From: Paenibacillus odorifer
Lineage (GTDB): Bacteria; Bacillota; Bacilli; Paenibacillales; Paenibacillaceae
Direction of reading: 5' to 3'
Assembly (NCBI RefSeq): GCF_000758725.1
Contig: NZ_CP009428.1
Span: forward strand, 2,604,001-2,668,000
DNA length: 64,000 nucleotides
Shown: in pieces, positions 54,021-62,965 of the stretch
How positions within the stretch are numbered: the first letter of the stretch is position 1
Layout of the letters: every line of letters begins with the position of its first letter
The notes under the pieces: model-generated
Databases searched by the model: none
What the model saw: the letters and a program-made list of their open reading frames with translations, nothing else
Told to the model about the DNA's origin: nothing
Made by a program: the position numbers and the translations under genes

Positions 54021-55219
54021 TTAGGATTGATCAGGAACAATGCACATATTGCCTCCTGTGTTTAAAACGCTGTCCCGCCGCTGCAATCAAGGATGAGGAT
54101 GAGGGCTTGCGTATCGACGTTGCGGCATGTACTTATTGCTCAGTCTGCACGTCTTGCTGTCCTAACCAAGCCATTATAATGAAAGACAGGGCACAGGAGA
54201 CCAGACAACCGTACCCTGAGCATGAGGGTATTTGCCTTGTTGTGGAACATGCTGAAGGCGCTCTCTCCTCATATTTTCCGGAACTGGTTACCGCAGCAAA
54301 ACAGCTGCAGGCTATGAGAGCCCAGCGCATTTACGCTTTGGTGGTCGGAGAGCGTATAGAAGACCTAGCCCAGCGTCTGCTTCAGTGGGGAGTAGATGAG
54401 GTGTGGATGGTGAACAAACCGGGAATACAGCGTTACGCCGAAGATATTCATTATAATTTGATTTCTGCGGTGCTCCGGGATCAAAGACCGTCTGTCGTAC
54501 TAGGTATGGCTACCGCATGGGGGAGGTCTATTTTCCCCAGAGTCGCAGTTCGCCTGCGGACGGGGCTATGCGCCGATTGCATCGATTTGAAGATGGGACC
54601 GGATCACGGGGATTTTATTATCACCAGACCGACGCAAATGGGCGAGCAATTCGCTGAGATAAAAATACCGGCAAGACGGCCGCAAATGGCAACTGTAAAA
54701 ACCAATTTTTATTCCGCTGCTGAGACCGCACACGTCGCGCAGGGCAAGATTGTTGATCTAAGCTCCCTGTATTCTTGCTCTTCCTCAGTCCTGCAGTTTA
54801 TGGGAGTAATTGAAGAAGCCGCGGGCAAGGAGAACATCGAGACTACAGAAATTATTGTTGCTGCCGGGAGAGGCATTCAAAACGCAGACAATCTTCGTTT
54901 AATCTATGCGCTCGCCGATGCGCTTGGGGGGAAAGTAGCGGTTACCAGACCGCTTGTAGAATGTGGATGGATGGATAGTATGCATCAAGTCGGACTGACA
55001 GGTAAAATGGTCAAGCCCAAACTGTACATCGCCTGCGGAGTGTCTGGGGCAGTGCAGCATAAGGTTGGGATGCATCATTCGGAGACGATAATTGCAATAA
55101 ATACGGATCGCAATGCACCTATCTTTGATTACTCCACATATGGGATCGTAGGCGATCTTTTTACAGTCATACCTGAAATATTGTCGGCATTGAACACAGT
55201 ACAGGAGGTTGGGCGATGA
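54017..55219 (+). CDS. etfA: Ferredoxin - electron transfer flavoprotein alpha fusion
   Basis: This protein of 400 residues has an N-terminal 2[4Fe-4S] ferredoxin (CTYCLLCLKRCP and CTYCSVCTSCCP). The EtfA domain follows, with the FAD site intact: AAGRGIQNADN, TRPLVECGW, HQVGLTGK, CGVSGAVQH and STYGIVGDL. Such Fd-EtfA fusions occur in clostridial caffeyl-CoA reductase and other bifurcating or low-potential ETF systems. Overlaps of ATGA on both sides show tight coupling. The electron acceptor is unknown. Confidence 0.94.
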   Translation: MIRIDQEQCTYCLLCLKRCPAAAIKDEDEGLRIDVAACTYCSVCTSCCPNQAIIMKDRAQETRQPYPEHEGICLVVEHAEGALSSYFPELVTAAKQLQAMRAQRIYALVVGERIEDLAQRLLQWGVDEVWMVNKPGIQRYAEDIHYNLISAVLRDQRPSVVLGMATAWGRSIFPRVAVRLRTGLCADCIDLKMGPDHGDFIITRPTQMGEQFAEIKIPARRPQMATVKTNFYSAAETAHVAQGKIVDLSSLYSCSSSVLQFMGVIEEAAGKENIETTEIIVAAGRGIQNADNLRLIYALADALGGKVAVTRPLVECGWMDSMHQVGLTGKMVKPKLYIACGVSGAVQHKVGMHHSETIIAINTDRNAPIFDYSTYGIVGDLFTVIPEILSALNTVQEVGR

Positions 55220-55911
55220 TTGAGAAGGAGCTATTAAGACAACAAACGCTGCATACGATTGGCGTCATGCTCGATGAGCACTTGCTTCAGAAGGAGGATA
55301 TGTTCAGGTTTCAAAGTGATGTCCACGACACATATTCTCCGGAATACATCCGGAGCGAGATGGAGAATTGGTACAGAACATTAGGAATCGAATATATCAT
55401 CCAGCGAAAATTTTCACTTCGGATGCCGCAGTTTACTAGAGAAGAATTAGAAGAAGCGGACCGAAGAAACGAGATCATTTTATGTGTTCCCCAAGGCGTC
55501 AGTCGCAAGCAATTAGGCTGCTTGTTTAATATCCGCAATTGGGCGCTGGAGAGTGGACTGGTCGCAGCAACTCCGGAAATTGAGGATTTCTGGTTCACCG
55601 TTCCGCGGACAACCGAACCGGATATGCTGGATCGGACGGCTGTGGAAATACAGCGTACATACAAGAAAACCGGAAAATTGGGAATGAGTCTGGAGCGGTA
55701 TCTGGTATTTGTCGCCCGCATGAGGCATCTGACAGGACAAACACCGGATATAAGGACAAAGATGTGGATTACCAACGGCAAATATGAAGGAAAGGCGATG
55801 CTTGTGGTTGGTTTCGACTCGGCTGGCGAGTTTACAGCACATGGCTGGATGCCGAATTTCCACTCGCCTATGGTGGGCGGACGTTATACCTGGATACCTG
55901 ACCATATATAA
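55216..55911 (+). CDS. Unrecognised protein of the ETF operon
   Basis: This protein of 231 residues is not one I recognise. It is rich in charged and aromatic residues, without a membrane helix, signal peptide, or obvious cofactor motif. The N-terminal half is helical. The C-terminal part has MRHLTGQTPDIRTKMWITNGKYEGKAMLVVGFD as the best-marked segment (shown here as MRHLTGQTPD, KMWITNGKYEGKAMLVVGFD). It starts at ATG, overlapping the EtfA stop. Its place suggests a partner or substrate-handling protein for the ETF. Confidence 0.55.
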   Translation: MIEKELLRQQTLHTIGVMLDEHLLQKEDMFRFQSDVHDTYSPEYIRSEMENWYRTLGIEYIIQRKFSLRMPQFTREELEEADRRNEIILCVPQGVSRKQLGCLFNIRNWALESGLVAATPEIEDFWFTVPRTTEPDMLDRTAVEIQRTYKKTGKLGMSLERYLVFVARMRHLTGQTPDIRTKMWITNGKYEGKAMLVVGFDSAGEFTAHGWMPNFHSPMVGGRYTWIPDHI

Positions 55912-55937
55912 ACAGTAAGGAGACGGTTATTTCGGCT

Positions 55938-56795
55938 ATGTACAATAAGTTCACTGAATCGGGGCCTCAGCCTAGTGTACACTTCACCGCTGCTCGCAAG
56001 GCGGAACCGGGTCCTAATGAATTGTTCATTACCAACCGTTTTACTTTAACGGGAACGGTAAAGGACCCATCCTGCTTGCAGCTTTTTCATGGGGCATGCC
56101 ATTTACCAGGGCATTATCCTTACTCCAGTGTCGGAGTAGTGACTAAAGCGGGGCTTGGAGCAGAGCATCGCGTAGGCCAAGCTCTTGTGTTTTCTCCTCA
56201 TTATACAAAGGATGTATGTGTCCCTCTGCACAGTGGGGTGGATGGTCAGATCTTTATTTCCAACGACTTAGACCCTGTGACAGCTGCGTTTGTTCCTATG
56301 TTTTGTGTGGCACTAAATGTGTGTGAAGAGCTGGCAGATGAAGGCATTAAAACGGTGGAACTGTGGGGAATGGGACTGCTAGGAAAGCTTTTATTAAGGT
56401 TGCTTAAGCAGGATGAAGATTTGAGCTTCAGTGTTGAAAAGAAGGAGGCCAAGGATGAGATTTGGGCCGGGTTAAACAGCGGTGTGTGGGACTGCGAGGA
56501 GAGAGCCATTGTTGCACTTGATTCGGACCTGCTCTCGCAGGTTCAACGGCATTCGGCTTTAAAAAACCATCCACCAGACCAGCACATACAATTTATTGAT
56601 CTGACAAGACCTGGAATACTTAAGGAATCCATAACGCATGACCGTATTCAGGAAATCTCTCGCAGAATTGGGAAGCAAGAGCTTGAAGTAACCAGCCTAA
56701 TTGCCCAACATATTCATGCGGAACATATGGAGCAATTTATCAGGCAAGCGGCGGAAGGCTTTTTTGAAGGGAAAACTGTAGTCTATGACTGGTAG
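55938..56795 (+). CDS. Medium-chain dehydrogenase/reductase-like protein, diverged
   Basis: This protein of 285 residues has a GroES-like fold (PGHYPYSSVGVVTKAG, GQALVFSPHYTKDVCVPL) and a short Rossmann part (GMGLLGKLLLRLL). It thus belongs to the zinc-containing alcohol dehydrogenase/BchC-like superfamily. The usual structural and catalytic zinc ligands are not obvious, and the protein is shorter than normal (about 330-350). It may reduce a carbonyl, or have lost zinc catalysis. It lies in the operon 26 bases after the previous gene. Confidence 0.6.
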   Translation: MYNKFTESGPQPSVHFTAARKAEPGPNELFITNRFTLTGTVKDPSCLQLFHGACHLPGHYPYSSVGVVTKAGLGAEHRVGQALVFSPHYTKDVCVPLHSGVDGQIFISNDLDPVTAAFVPMFCVALNVCEELADEGIKTVELWGMGLLGKLLLRLLKQDEDLSFSVEKKEAKDEIWAGLNSGVWDCEERAIVALDSDLLSQVQRHSALKNHPPDQHIQFIDLTRPGILKESITHDRIQEISRRIGKQELEVTSLIAQHIHAEHMEQFIRQAAEGFFEGKTVVYDW

Positions 56796-56807
56796 AGGAG
56801 GTTCGTC

Positions 56808-57956
56808 ATGCAGTTGACACAAGGTGTTATGGATGTACCCGCACTCGATATTGCATTTTCTGAGCAGGAGCGGCGTATCATTATGGAGCGAATTGATGAT
56901 TGTCTGTCGAGAGGAGCGTTGAGTCAGGGTAGGTATGTACAGGAGCTGGAGGAACGTTTTGCCCGGTATGTAGGAGTTACTCATGCCATTGCGGTTAATT
57001 CGGGTACAAGTGCGATTGAAGCGGTAATGAGAGTGCTCGAAGTAAAGGGGCAGGAAGTGCTGGTTCCGGCAAATACGTTTATTGCCACGGCTTCCAGTGT
57101 CCTGTTTGCCGGAGGGCATGTTCGCCTTGTTGATATTGATCCCCGTACATTTTCGGTGTCGCTGGCTGAAATAAAGAAGCAGGCCACGAGTCGTACCCGA
57201 GGGGTTATTATCGTACATATTGGCGGAATTGTTACACCGGAGATTGAAGAAATCAGGCAATGGTGCGATGAGCAGGGGCTCTGGTTATTTGAAGATGCCG
57301 CTCATGCACATGGCAGCAGGATGGCCGGAAAAGGTGCGGGAGCTTTCGGAATTGCCGGAAGTTATTCCTTTTTTGCCACGAAAATCATTACCTCGGGGGA
57401 AGGAGGGATCATTGTCACAAACGATCATTCAATGGCTGAGAAGCTAAGAATGTTCCGCAATCATGGCAAGCCCCAACCTTGGGAGACTTACCACACCTCG
57501 CTTGGCAACAATTATCGAATGAGTGATATCACAGCAACGATAGCGCTTACCCAGTTTGAGCGGCTCGACGCGATCATTGAACAACGGGAAGCGATCGCCA
57601 ACCGTTATACTTCCTTCTTTACGAAAAATCTTCCTGATTTCGAGATTGTGATGCCGCAGGACAGATGCAGTTGGTATAAGTACATTGTTATAGTGCCTTT
57701 AGACGTTGACAGTTCCGATTTGAAGGACAGACTCAAGGAGAAAGGCGTTTCGCTCCAAGGGGAGGTATATGCAACGCCGCTTCATAGGCAGCCGATCGCT
57801 GCTTCCCTACAGTTCAGTGGGGAATATCCGCTAGCGGATGATTATTGTCGGCGTCATATCTGCTTGCCGATTTATCCCAATTTGACTGATCAGCAGATCG
57901 ATTATGTTTTGGCTGTATTCTTAAGTGTGGTCGCAGAGTTAAGGGGGCAGCAATGA
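56808..57956 (+). CDS. DegT/DnrJ/EryC1/StrS-family PLP aminotransferase
   Basis: This protein of 382 residues carries the family motifs: VNSGTSAIEAVMRVL, VPANTFIATASSVL, FEDAAHAHGS and YSFFATKIITSGEGG. The pyridoxal lysine is K192 in ATK. The late segment YRMSDITATIALTQF completes the set. The family aminates keto sugars for antibiotics and surface glycans, sometimes dehydrates them. It fits an amino-sugar step together with the SDR and glycosyltransferase downstream. The stop overlaps the ABC ATPase start (ATGA). Confidence 0.93.
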   Translation: MQLTQGVMDVPALDIAFSEQERRIIMERIDDCLSRGALSQGRYVQELEERFARYVGVTHAIAVNSGTSAIEAVMRVLEVKGQEVLVPANTFIATASSVLFAGGHVRLVDIDPRTFSVSLAEIKKQATSRTRGVIIVHIGGIVTPEIEEIRQWCDEQGLWLFEDAAHAHGSRMAGKGAGAFGIAGSYSFFATKIITSGEGGIIVTNDHSMAEKLRMFRNHGKPQPWETYHTSLGNNYRMSDITATIALTQFERLDAIIEQREAIANRYTSFFTKNLPDFEIVMPQDRCSWYKYIVIVPLDVDSSDLKDRLKEKGVSLQGEVYATPLHRQPIAASLQFSGEYPLADDYCRRHICLPIYPNLTDQQIDYVLAVFLSVVAELRGQQ

Positions 57957-58960
57957 ACGAGGGCATTATTATTGATAATCTGAGAAAGGTCTATCGCGTC
58001 CCTGTAAGAGAACATGGGTTAAAGCATGCGTTCAAAAGTCTGATCAAAATGGAATACAACGAAGTTGAGGCGGTAAAAGGTATCGACCTCAGGGTTGAGC
58101 CGGGAGAAATTGTCGGGTTCATCGGACCTAACGGCGCGGGAAAGACAACCACGCTGAAGATGCTCTCCGGTATCCTGTATCCGACATCAGGCAACATTTC
58201 CGTCTATGGCTTCAAACCGTGGGAACGCCAACATAAGTTTCTGCGCAACATCAGTATGGTAATGGGGAACAAATCGACGTTAACCTGGGATATTACGGTC
58301 GAGGACTCTTTCTTTGTGATGAAGGAAATATACGGAGTCTCTGATGCTGATTTTAAACAAAGACTCAACGAGCTAAAAGAACTACTGGATATAGGGCATC
58401 TGCTTAAGAATCAGGCACGGAATCTCTCTTTGGGAGAACGCTCCAAGTGTGAATTAACAGCAGCGTTGTTACATCAGCCACGTGTATTGTTTTTGGATGA
58501 GCCTACTTTGGGGCTGGATGTTAGCATGCAGCTGCGGCTTCGCAGTTTTATCAAGGAGTATAACCAAAAACATGAGACAACCATCCTGCTTACCAGTCAC
58601 TATATGGAGGATATTTCTTCCCTTTGTAAACGGGTTGTGCTGATCAATCAAGGCAAGCTGTTATACGACGGATCTCTGGAGCAGCTGAGCGGTAAAATAG
58701 CTCCCTACCGCATTCTCAAAGTCAGTTTTATGGATGAAGACGTAACGGGCACAATTGAAGAGCTAAAGGAGAAGTTTACTGACAGCTTGCAGGTCATGGA
58801 GCTTGCGGAAAGCTACGTATTGTTTAAGATTCAGAAGGAAGCTGTACCTGAGATTGTTTCAGAAATCTTTAATAGCTATTGCATTGGAAATGTAACAATC
58901 AATGATGCTCCAATCGATTCGGTAATTGATGAAGTGTATCGAGAGGGGAGGCTCCTTTGA
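57953..58960 (+). CDS. ABC transporter ATPase, ABC-2 exporter type (COG4586-like)
   Basis: This protein of 335 residues has Walker A GPNGAGKTT, signature LSLGERSK, and Walker B VLFLDEPTLGLD followed by the H-loop TSHYMED. An extended N terminus (VREHGLKHAFKSLIKMEYNEVEAVKG) marks the uncharacterised COG4586 group. That group works with two ABC-2 permeases, both of which follow. It powers export of the cluster's product or a surface molecule. Coupled to the previous gene by ATGA and to the next by TTGA. Confidence 0.94.
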   Translation: MNEGIIIDNLRKVYRVPVREHGLKHAFKSLIKMEYNEVEAVKGIDLRVEPGEIVGFIGPNGAGKTTTLKMLSGILYPTSGNISVYGFKPWERQHKFLRNISMVMGNKSTLTWDITVEDSFFVMKEIYGVSDADFKQRLNELKELLDIGHLLKNQARNLSLGERSKCELTAALLHQPRVLFLDEPTLGLDVSMQLRLRSFIKEYNQKHETTILLTSHYMEDISSLCKRVVLINQGKLLYDGSLEQLSGKIAPYRILKVSFMDEDVTGTIEELKEKFTDSLQVMELAESYVLFKIQKEAVPEIVSEIFNSYCIGNVTINDAPIDSVIDEVYREGRLL

Positions 58961-59748
58961 ATTTTCGCGGAGGCTTTGCGCTGATACGTAGGACTATGTT
59001 CGGGTTTATGGCTGAGAAAGGTTTCTTCTGGACATTGACGCTTGGTTGGATGATGGGACCTATCATCTATATGTTTGTTTGGACCGTTGCTGCGGGAGAT
59101 GGAAGCATAACCGGGTTCACTCAGCAGGATTTTGTGAGGTATTATATTCTGTTAATTCTTGTGAACCAGCTGACCTACCCTACATCACACTGGACGGTCG
59201 GCGATCAAATCTATGGCGGCAAGATGTCGATTGTATTATTGAGGCCGATATCGCCTTTTTACGATGTGGTTGCATCAGATTTGGCTGTCAAAATCGTCTG
59301 TATGCCTTTTGTTATATTTGTTGCCGGTGTGGCTGCCATTTTTTTGAACTTCAGACTGGCTATATCCGGTCTGGACTTGCTGGTGGCCGTTTATCTTCTT
59401 CTCATGGCTCAAATAATCAGATTTATGCTGGCCTATACACTTTCCCTGTTTGCATTTTTCACCAATAAAATCAAGTCCTTGCTTTCTATTAATGACACCC
59501 TGGTATTTTTGCTGGCCGGACAGGTAGCGCCTTCGTCGTTGCTTCCGGGATTTATGCAGGATATCTCGGATTATTTGCCTTTTCAATATATGATCAGCTT
59601 TCCGATAGAGTTTTCCCTTGGAAAGTTGGATCATTCACAGCTTGTTTTTGGCATAATTGTTCAATTCATTTGGGCGGTCGTTATCATATTATGTAACCGT
59701 TTAGTGTGGAAAAAAGGGATTCGTGCATACATGGCCGTGGGAGGGTAG
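58957..59748 (+). CDS. ABC-2 type permease (COG4587/COG3694-like), first
   Basis: This protein of 263 residues has six transmembrane helices. The extracellular loop and the mid-part QIYGGKMSIVLLRPISPFYDVVASDLA (landmarks IYGGKMSIVLLRP and DVVASDL) are typical of the exporter permeases with COG4586 ATPases. The start is TTG at 58957, with GGGGAGG six bases upstream, overlapping the ATPase stop. It forms the membrane half with the next gene. Confidence 0.9.
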   Translation: MNFRGGFALIRRTMFGFMAEKGFFWTLTLGWMMGPIIYMFVWTVAAGDGSITGFTQQDFVRYYILLILVNQLTYPTSHWTVGDQIYGGKMSIVLLRPISPFYDVVASDLAVKIVCMPFVIFVAGVAAIFLNFRLAISGLDLLVAVYLLLMAQIIRFMLAYTLSLFAFFTNKIKSLLSINDTLVFLLAGQVAPSSLLPGFMQDISDYLPFQYMISFPIEFSLGKLDHSQLVFGIIVQFIWAVVIILCNRLVWKKGIRAYMAVGG

Positions 59749-59753
59749 GGAAC

Positions 59754-60548
59754 ATGCTGAGATATATGCGTTTGCTGAGATTGTTTTTCTCTACAGCGCT
59801 TCTAAAGGAAGCGTCATTCCGCGGTGACTTTCTAATCAAAATTTTGTATACCGCAATTAATTTAACCGGGACGATTGGCGGGATCGCGATCCTCTTTTCC
59901 AACACAAATTCGCTTAACAGTTGGACTTTTGCGGATACGCTGGCATTATCGGGCGTGTACTATTTTATTTTGGCAATGAAAAATCTATTTGTTGGTCCAA
60001 GCCTTGGCTCATTAGCCGGGATGGAAGGGGAGCTATGGACTGGAGGATTTGATTTAACGCTGCTCAAACCGATTGAGACCCAGTTTTATGTGAGCACGAG
60101 ATACTGGTCTCCGCTTAATCTGTTTGATGTTATGGTGGGAGTAGCGGTGATGGTGCTGGGCGTTTCTCAAATGCAAGAAGCGATAGGAATATCCACTTGT
60201 CTGATGTTTGTATGGGCCATTTGCAATGCTTTACTGCTGTTGTACTCAATACTGCTGTTATTAAGCTCTTTGGCGTTTTGGTATGCCGGAAGTCCGATGT
60301 TGAGTATATTCGACAGTATCATGCAGATGGGTAGATTTCCGGTCAATGTATATCAGAAACCAATCCAATTGGCGCTTACCTGGATCGTTCCTGTCGCCTT
60401 TATCGTTTCCATTCCTGCAGAAGCATTAGTGGGCAGGGTAAGCCTGTCCTATTTATTCGGAGGCAGCTTGCTAGCTGCGGTTTTGCTAATGTTAGCCAGT
60501 GCGTTTTTTAAACGAGCAGTGAAAAAATATGCAAGTGCTTCTAGCTGA
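59754..60548 (+). CDS. ABC-2 type permease (COG3694-like), second
   Basis: This protein of 264 residues has six transmembrane helices with the loop LTLLKPIETQFYVSTRYW, the counterpart of the LLRPIS motif of its partner. The ATG at 59754 is chosen because GGGAGGGTAGGG sits just upstream; in-frame codons before it overlap the previous gene. With the ATPase and first permease it makes a heterodimeric exporter. Confidence 0.9.
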   Translation: MLRYMRLLRLFFSTALLKEASFRGDFLIKILYTAINLTGTIGGIAILFSNTNSLNSWTFADTLALSGVYYFILAMKNLFVGPSLGSLAGMEGELWTGGFDLTLLKPIETQFYVSTRYWSPLNLFDVMVGVAVMVLGVSQMQEAIGISTCLMFVWAICNALLLLYSILLLLSSLAFWYAGSPMLSIFDSIMQMGRFPVNVYQKPIQLALTWIVPVAFIVSIPAEALVGRVSLSYLFGGSLLAAVLLMLASAFFKRAVKKYASASS

Positions 60549-60560
60549 GGAGGATTCTAA

Positions 60561-62042
60561 GTGAACACTTCTTCCATATTGGATTTGATCTATTTCAATT
60601 GCTCGAATAATCCAGGGCTTACGGCCATTGATTATGAAGGATCAACGATCACTTATGAAGAGCTACGGCAGGAACTGGAGCACAGTAGTGAGAAGCTGGA
60701 TCTCGCGGGGATCCGGCCCGGGCACAGAGTTGCCTTAGCCGTTGCAGACAAATCTGCTTTTATCATGCTGTGGCTTGCATGCTGGCATACGGGAGCCGTT
60801 CCGATCCCATTTGAACCTGTGAAGAACTTACCGGAACTGGAGAGAATGCACTCGTCAAGCCATTGTCAGTATTTAATTTGCGATCTAATTGATTCGGAGG
60901 GCAGCAGTCAGCTTGAGCTCGTACTCAGAGTACCGATGTTTATTTTTAGGACTGCAACGCTTTTTTTACAGGCAGATAAGCAGTCTGATGAAGATATTGC
61001 TTTGAATTTTTATACCTCAGGAACGACTGGACCGCCTAAATGCGTACAGTTTAGCCATCGGGCCATCTACAATAATGTAATGGCCATCTGTAGAGGGCTT
61101 GAAATTACTGCAAACGACAAGCTGTTCACACCGATTTCGCCGTGGCTGCCCGCGACGCTAACCACTGTAGTCCTACCGGCCCTCTGTGCCGGTGCTACAT
61201 TAATCATGTCGAAGGGAACAATGCCTGCTAGAATTTGCGAGCAGATCAATCGCAAAGAGGTAACGATTCTTTTTGCGGTTCCCTATATGTATGCCTTGCT
61301 TAATGAGTCAGTCGTGTCATCGTCAAGTGTAGCTTGGGATAAAGTGAGACTGTGCATCAGCTGCTCTGCTCATCTGGACGCAGCGACTTTTAAGGACTTT
61401 TATAAGCTGTCGGGCAAGTCTATCCGTTCATTGTTCTGTTCATCCGAAGGTGGGGCAATTGCCTATAATCCTTCAAATGAGCAAGAACTGATCAGAGATT
61501 CGGTGGGACAGCCACATCTGGGAGTTTCTATTCGGCTGCTTGACCCGGAGGGGCACGAGGTTGCTCATGGAGAGGAAGGAGAGATATGGGTCAGCGGCGC
61601 TCATATATCGTGCGGGTATTACGGGCAGCCCGAGTTGCAGGCAGAGGTCTTTCAACAGGGTTGGGTACGTACGGGTGATCTGGGAAGGTTGGATGAGGCT
61701 GGGTATCTGTATTTGTCGGGACGGCTTTCTGATAACATCAATGTCGGCGGACATTTGGTAAATCCGGCAGAGATTGAACAAGTCCTGCTGCTCCATAACG
61801 GCATTAAAGAAGCACTTGTATATGGTGTTTCCGATAAATACTATGGCAGCAAGCTGATTGCGGAGATCGTGCCGCTGGATGCCCAGGTATCAGCCGATGA
61901 TATTATCAGATTCTGTTCAGCGAGACTTGCGGCATATAAGGTGCCGAGAGTAATCAAGTGGACGGATAACATTCCCAAGGGTCGCTATGGGAAGAAGCTG
62001 AGAAATCAGAATCAAGCAGCCAGTCACATCCTGACGCCATGA
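60561..62042 (+). CDS. AMP-dependent acyl/amino acid ligase (adenylation enzyme)
   Basis: This protein of 493 residues has the ANL fold: phosphate loop FYTSGTTGPPK, A5-like SSEGGAIAYN, A7 GWVRTGDLG, A8 GRLSDNINVGGHLVNPAEIE, and the C-terminal lysine in IPKGRYGKKLR. The acid-specific residues do not allow a substrate call. It lacks a carrier domain and may load a stand-alone carrier or form a CoA ester. The start is GTG behind GAGGAGG. In this operon it could activate the acyl group that the ETF system modifies. Confidence 0.92.
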   Translation: MNTSSILDLIYFNCSNNPGLTAIDYEGSTITYEELRQELEHSSEKLDLAGIRPGHRVALAVADKSAFIMLWLACWHTGAVPIPFEPVKNLPELERMHSSSHCQYLICDLIDSEGSSQLELVLRVPMFIFRTATLFLQADKQSDEDIALNFYTSGTTGPPKCVQFSHRAIYNNVMAICRGLEITANDKLFTPISPWLPATLTTVVLPALCAGATLIMSKGTMPARICEQINRKEVTILFAVPYMYALLNESVVSSSSVAWDKVRLCISCSAHLDAATFKDFYKLSGKSIRSLFCSSEGGAIAYNPSNEQELIRDSVGQPHLGVSIRLLDPEGHEVAHGEEGEIWVSGAHISCGYYGQPELQAEVFQQGWVRTGDLGRLDEAGYLYLSGRLSDNINVGGHLVNPAEIEQVLLLHNGIKEALVYGVSDKYYGSKLIAEIVPLDAQVSADDIIRFCSARLAAYKVPRVIKWTDNIPKGRYGKKLRNQNQAASHILTP

Positions 62043-62965
62043 GGTTTCTTGTGACAGGTTGCAGCGGTTTTATCGGGAGCAGGTTAACAAGCAGTTTACT
62101 GGAACAGGGACATGCTGTCAGAGGGCTTGTATTGCCGAAGGAAAAAGGCGTTGGCGAAACACTTGCAGAATTGGGTATGGAACTGTGGGTAGGCGACGTT
62201 CTGAACCCTGAAACGATGGATGGCATAGGGGAGGATATTGATGTCGTCTATCATCTTGCCGGCAAACATTCTGGTTCTGTGTCCCGGATGAGGCAGCTGT
62301 ATGTAGAGGGGACGCGGAATCTGCTGGACCAACTTTTGCGCAGCGGAACGTATGGCAAGTTCATTGTGGCAAGTAATGGGGCTGTATATGGAAGCGACAA
62401 CGTTTGTGTGGCCGATGAATCTGCACTGTGCCATCCCGTTCATCCATTTGGAAGAATTACACTCGAAATGGAGCGGCTGGTCCAGCAATACTGCACCCAT
62501 GCGAAATTTTCTTATATCATTCTCAGGATCGCTGAAGTGTACGGCCCGCTTGAGCATAATTATATCCGGCAATTAATGCGCTGCACTCAGATGCTGGGGA
62601 ACGGGCGCAGTTATTCATCTAAAGTGCATATTGATGATGTTATTTCAATGATGCAGTTGGCCTGGAGTAATCTTGCTGTTCAAGAGATTTATAACGTGAG
62701 TGATGATCTTCCTCTAACACAGGAGGAATTGATAAAAGAGGTTCGGAAATATGCTCAACTGTCTGAAATACAATGGATTTCTCCTGAGGCTGTCACTGAT
62801 CGTATCAGACTAAGTATACATGGTTTACGCGCCCTTTCCGTACGTATGGGAAACGAAAAGATAAAAAAGAATGCCGATGTACGGCTGGCATACCCTACTT
62901 ACGCCCATGCGATTCCTTATTTAATCGAAGAAATGTCCAATAGAAGCGAGGTGAATAGTTTGTGA
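62039..62965 (+). CDS. Extended-SDR (NAD-dependent epimerase-like) protein without catalytic Tyr and Lys
   Basis: This protein of 308 residues has an NAD-binding motif TGCSGFIG and the later VYHLAG, NGAVYG and AEVYGPLEHNYI. At the active site, where homologues have PYGxSK, it reads HPFGRIT: F137 replaces Tyr and T141 replaces Lys. Thus the usual Tyr-x-x-x-Lys pair is absent. It might be a binding protein or have an altered reaction. ATGA overlap with the ligase and GTGA overlap with the glycosyltransferase show coupling. Confidence 0.88.
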   Translation: MRFLVTGCSGFIGSRLTSSLLEQGHAVRGLVLPKEKGVGETLAELGMELWVGDVLNPETMDGIGEDIDVVYHLAGKHSGSVSRMRQLYVEGTRNLLDQLLRSGTYGKFIVASNGAVYGSDNVCVADESALCHPVHPFGRITLEMERLVQQYCTHAKFSYIILRIAEVYGPLEHNYIRQLMRCTQMLGNGRSYSSKVHIDDVISMMQLAWSNLAVQEIYNVSDDLPLTQEELIKEVRKYAQLSEIQWISPEAVTDRIRLSIHGLRALSVRMGNEKIKKNADVRLAYPTYAHAIPYLIEEMSNRSEVNSL

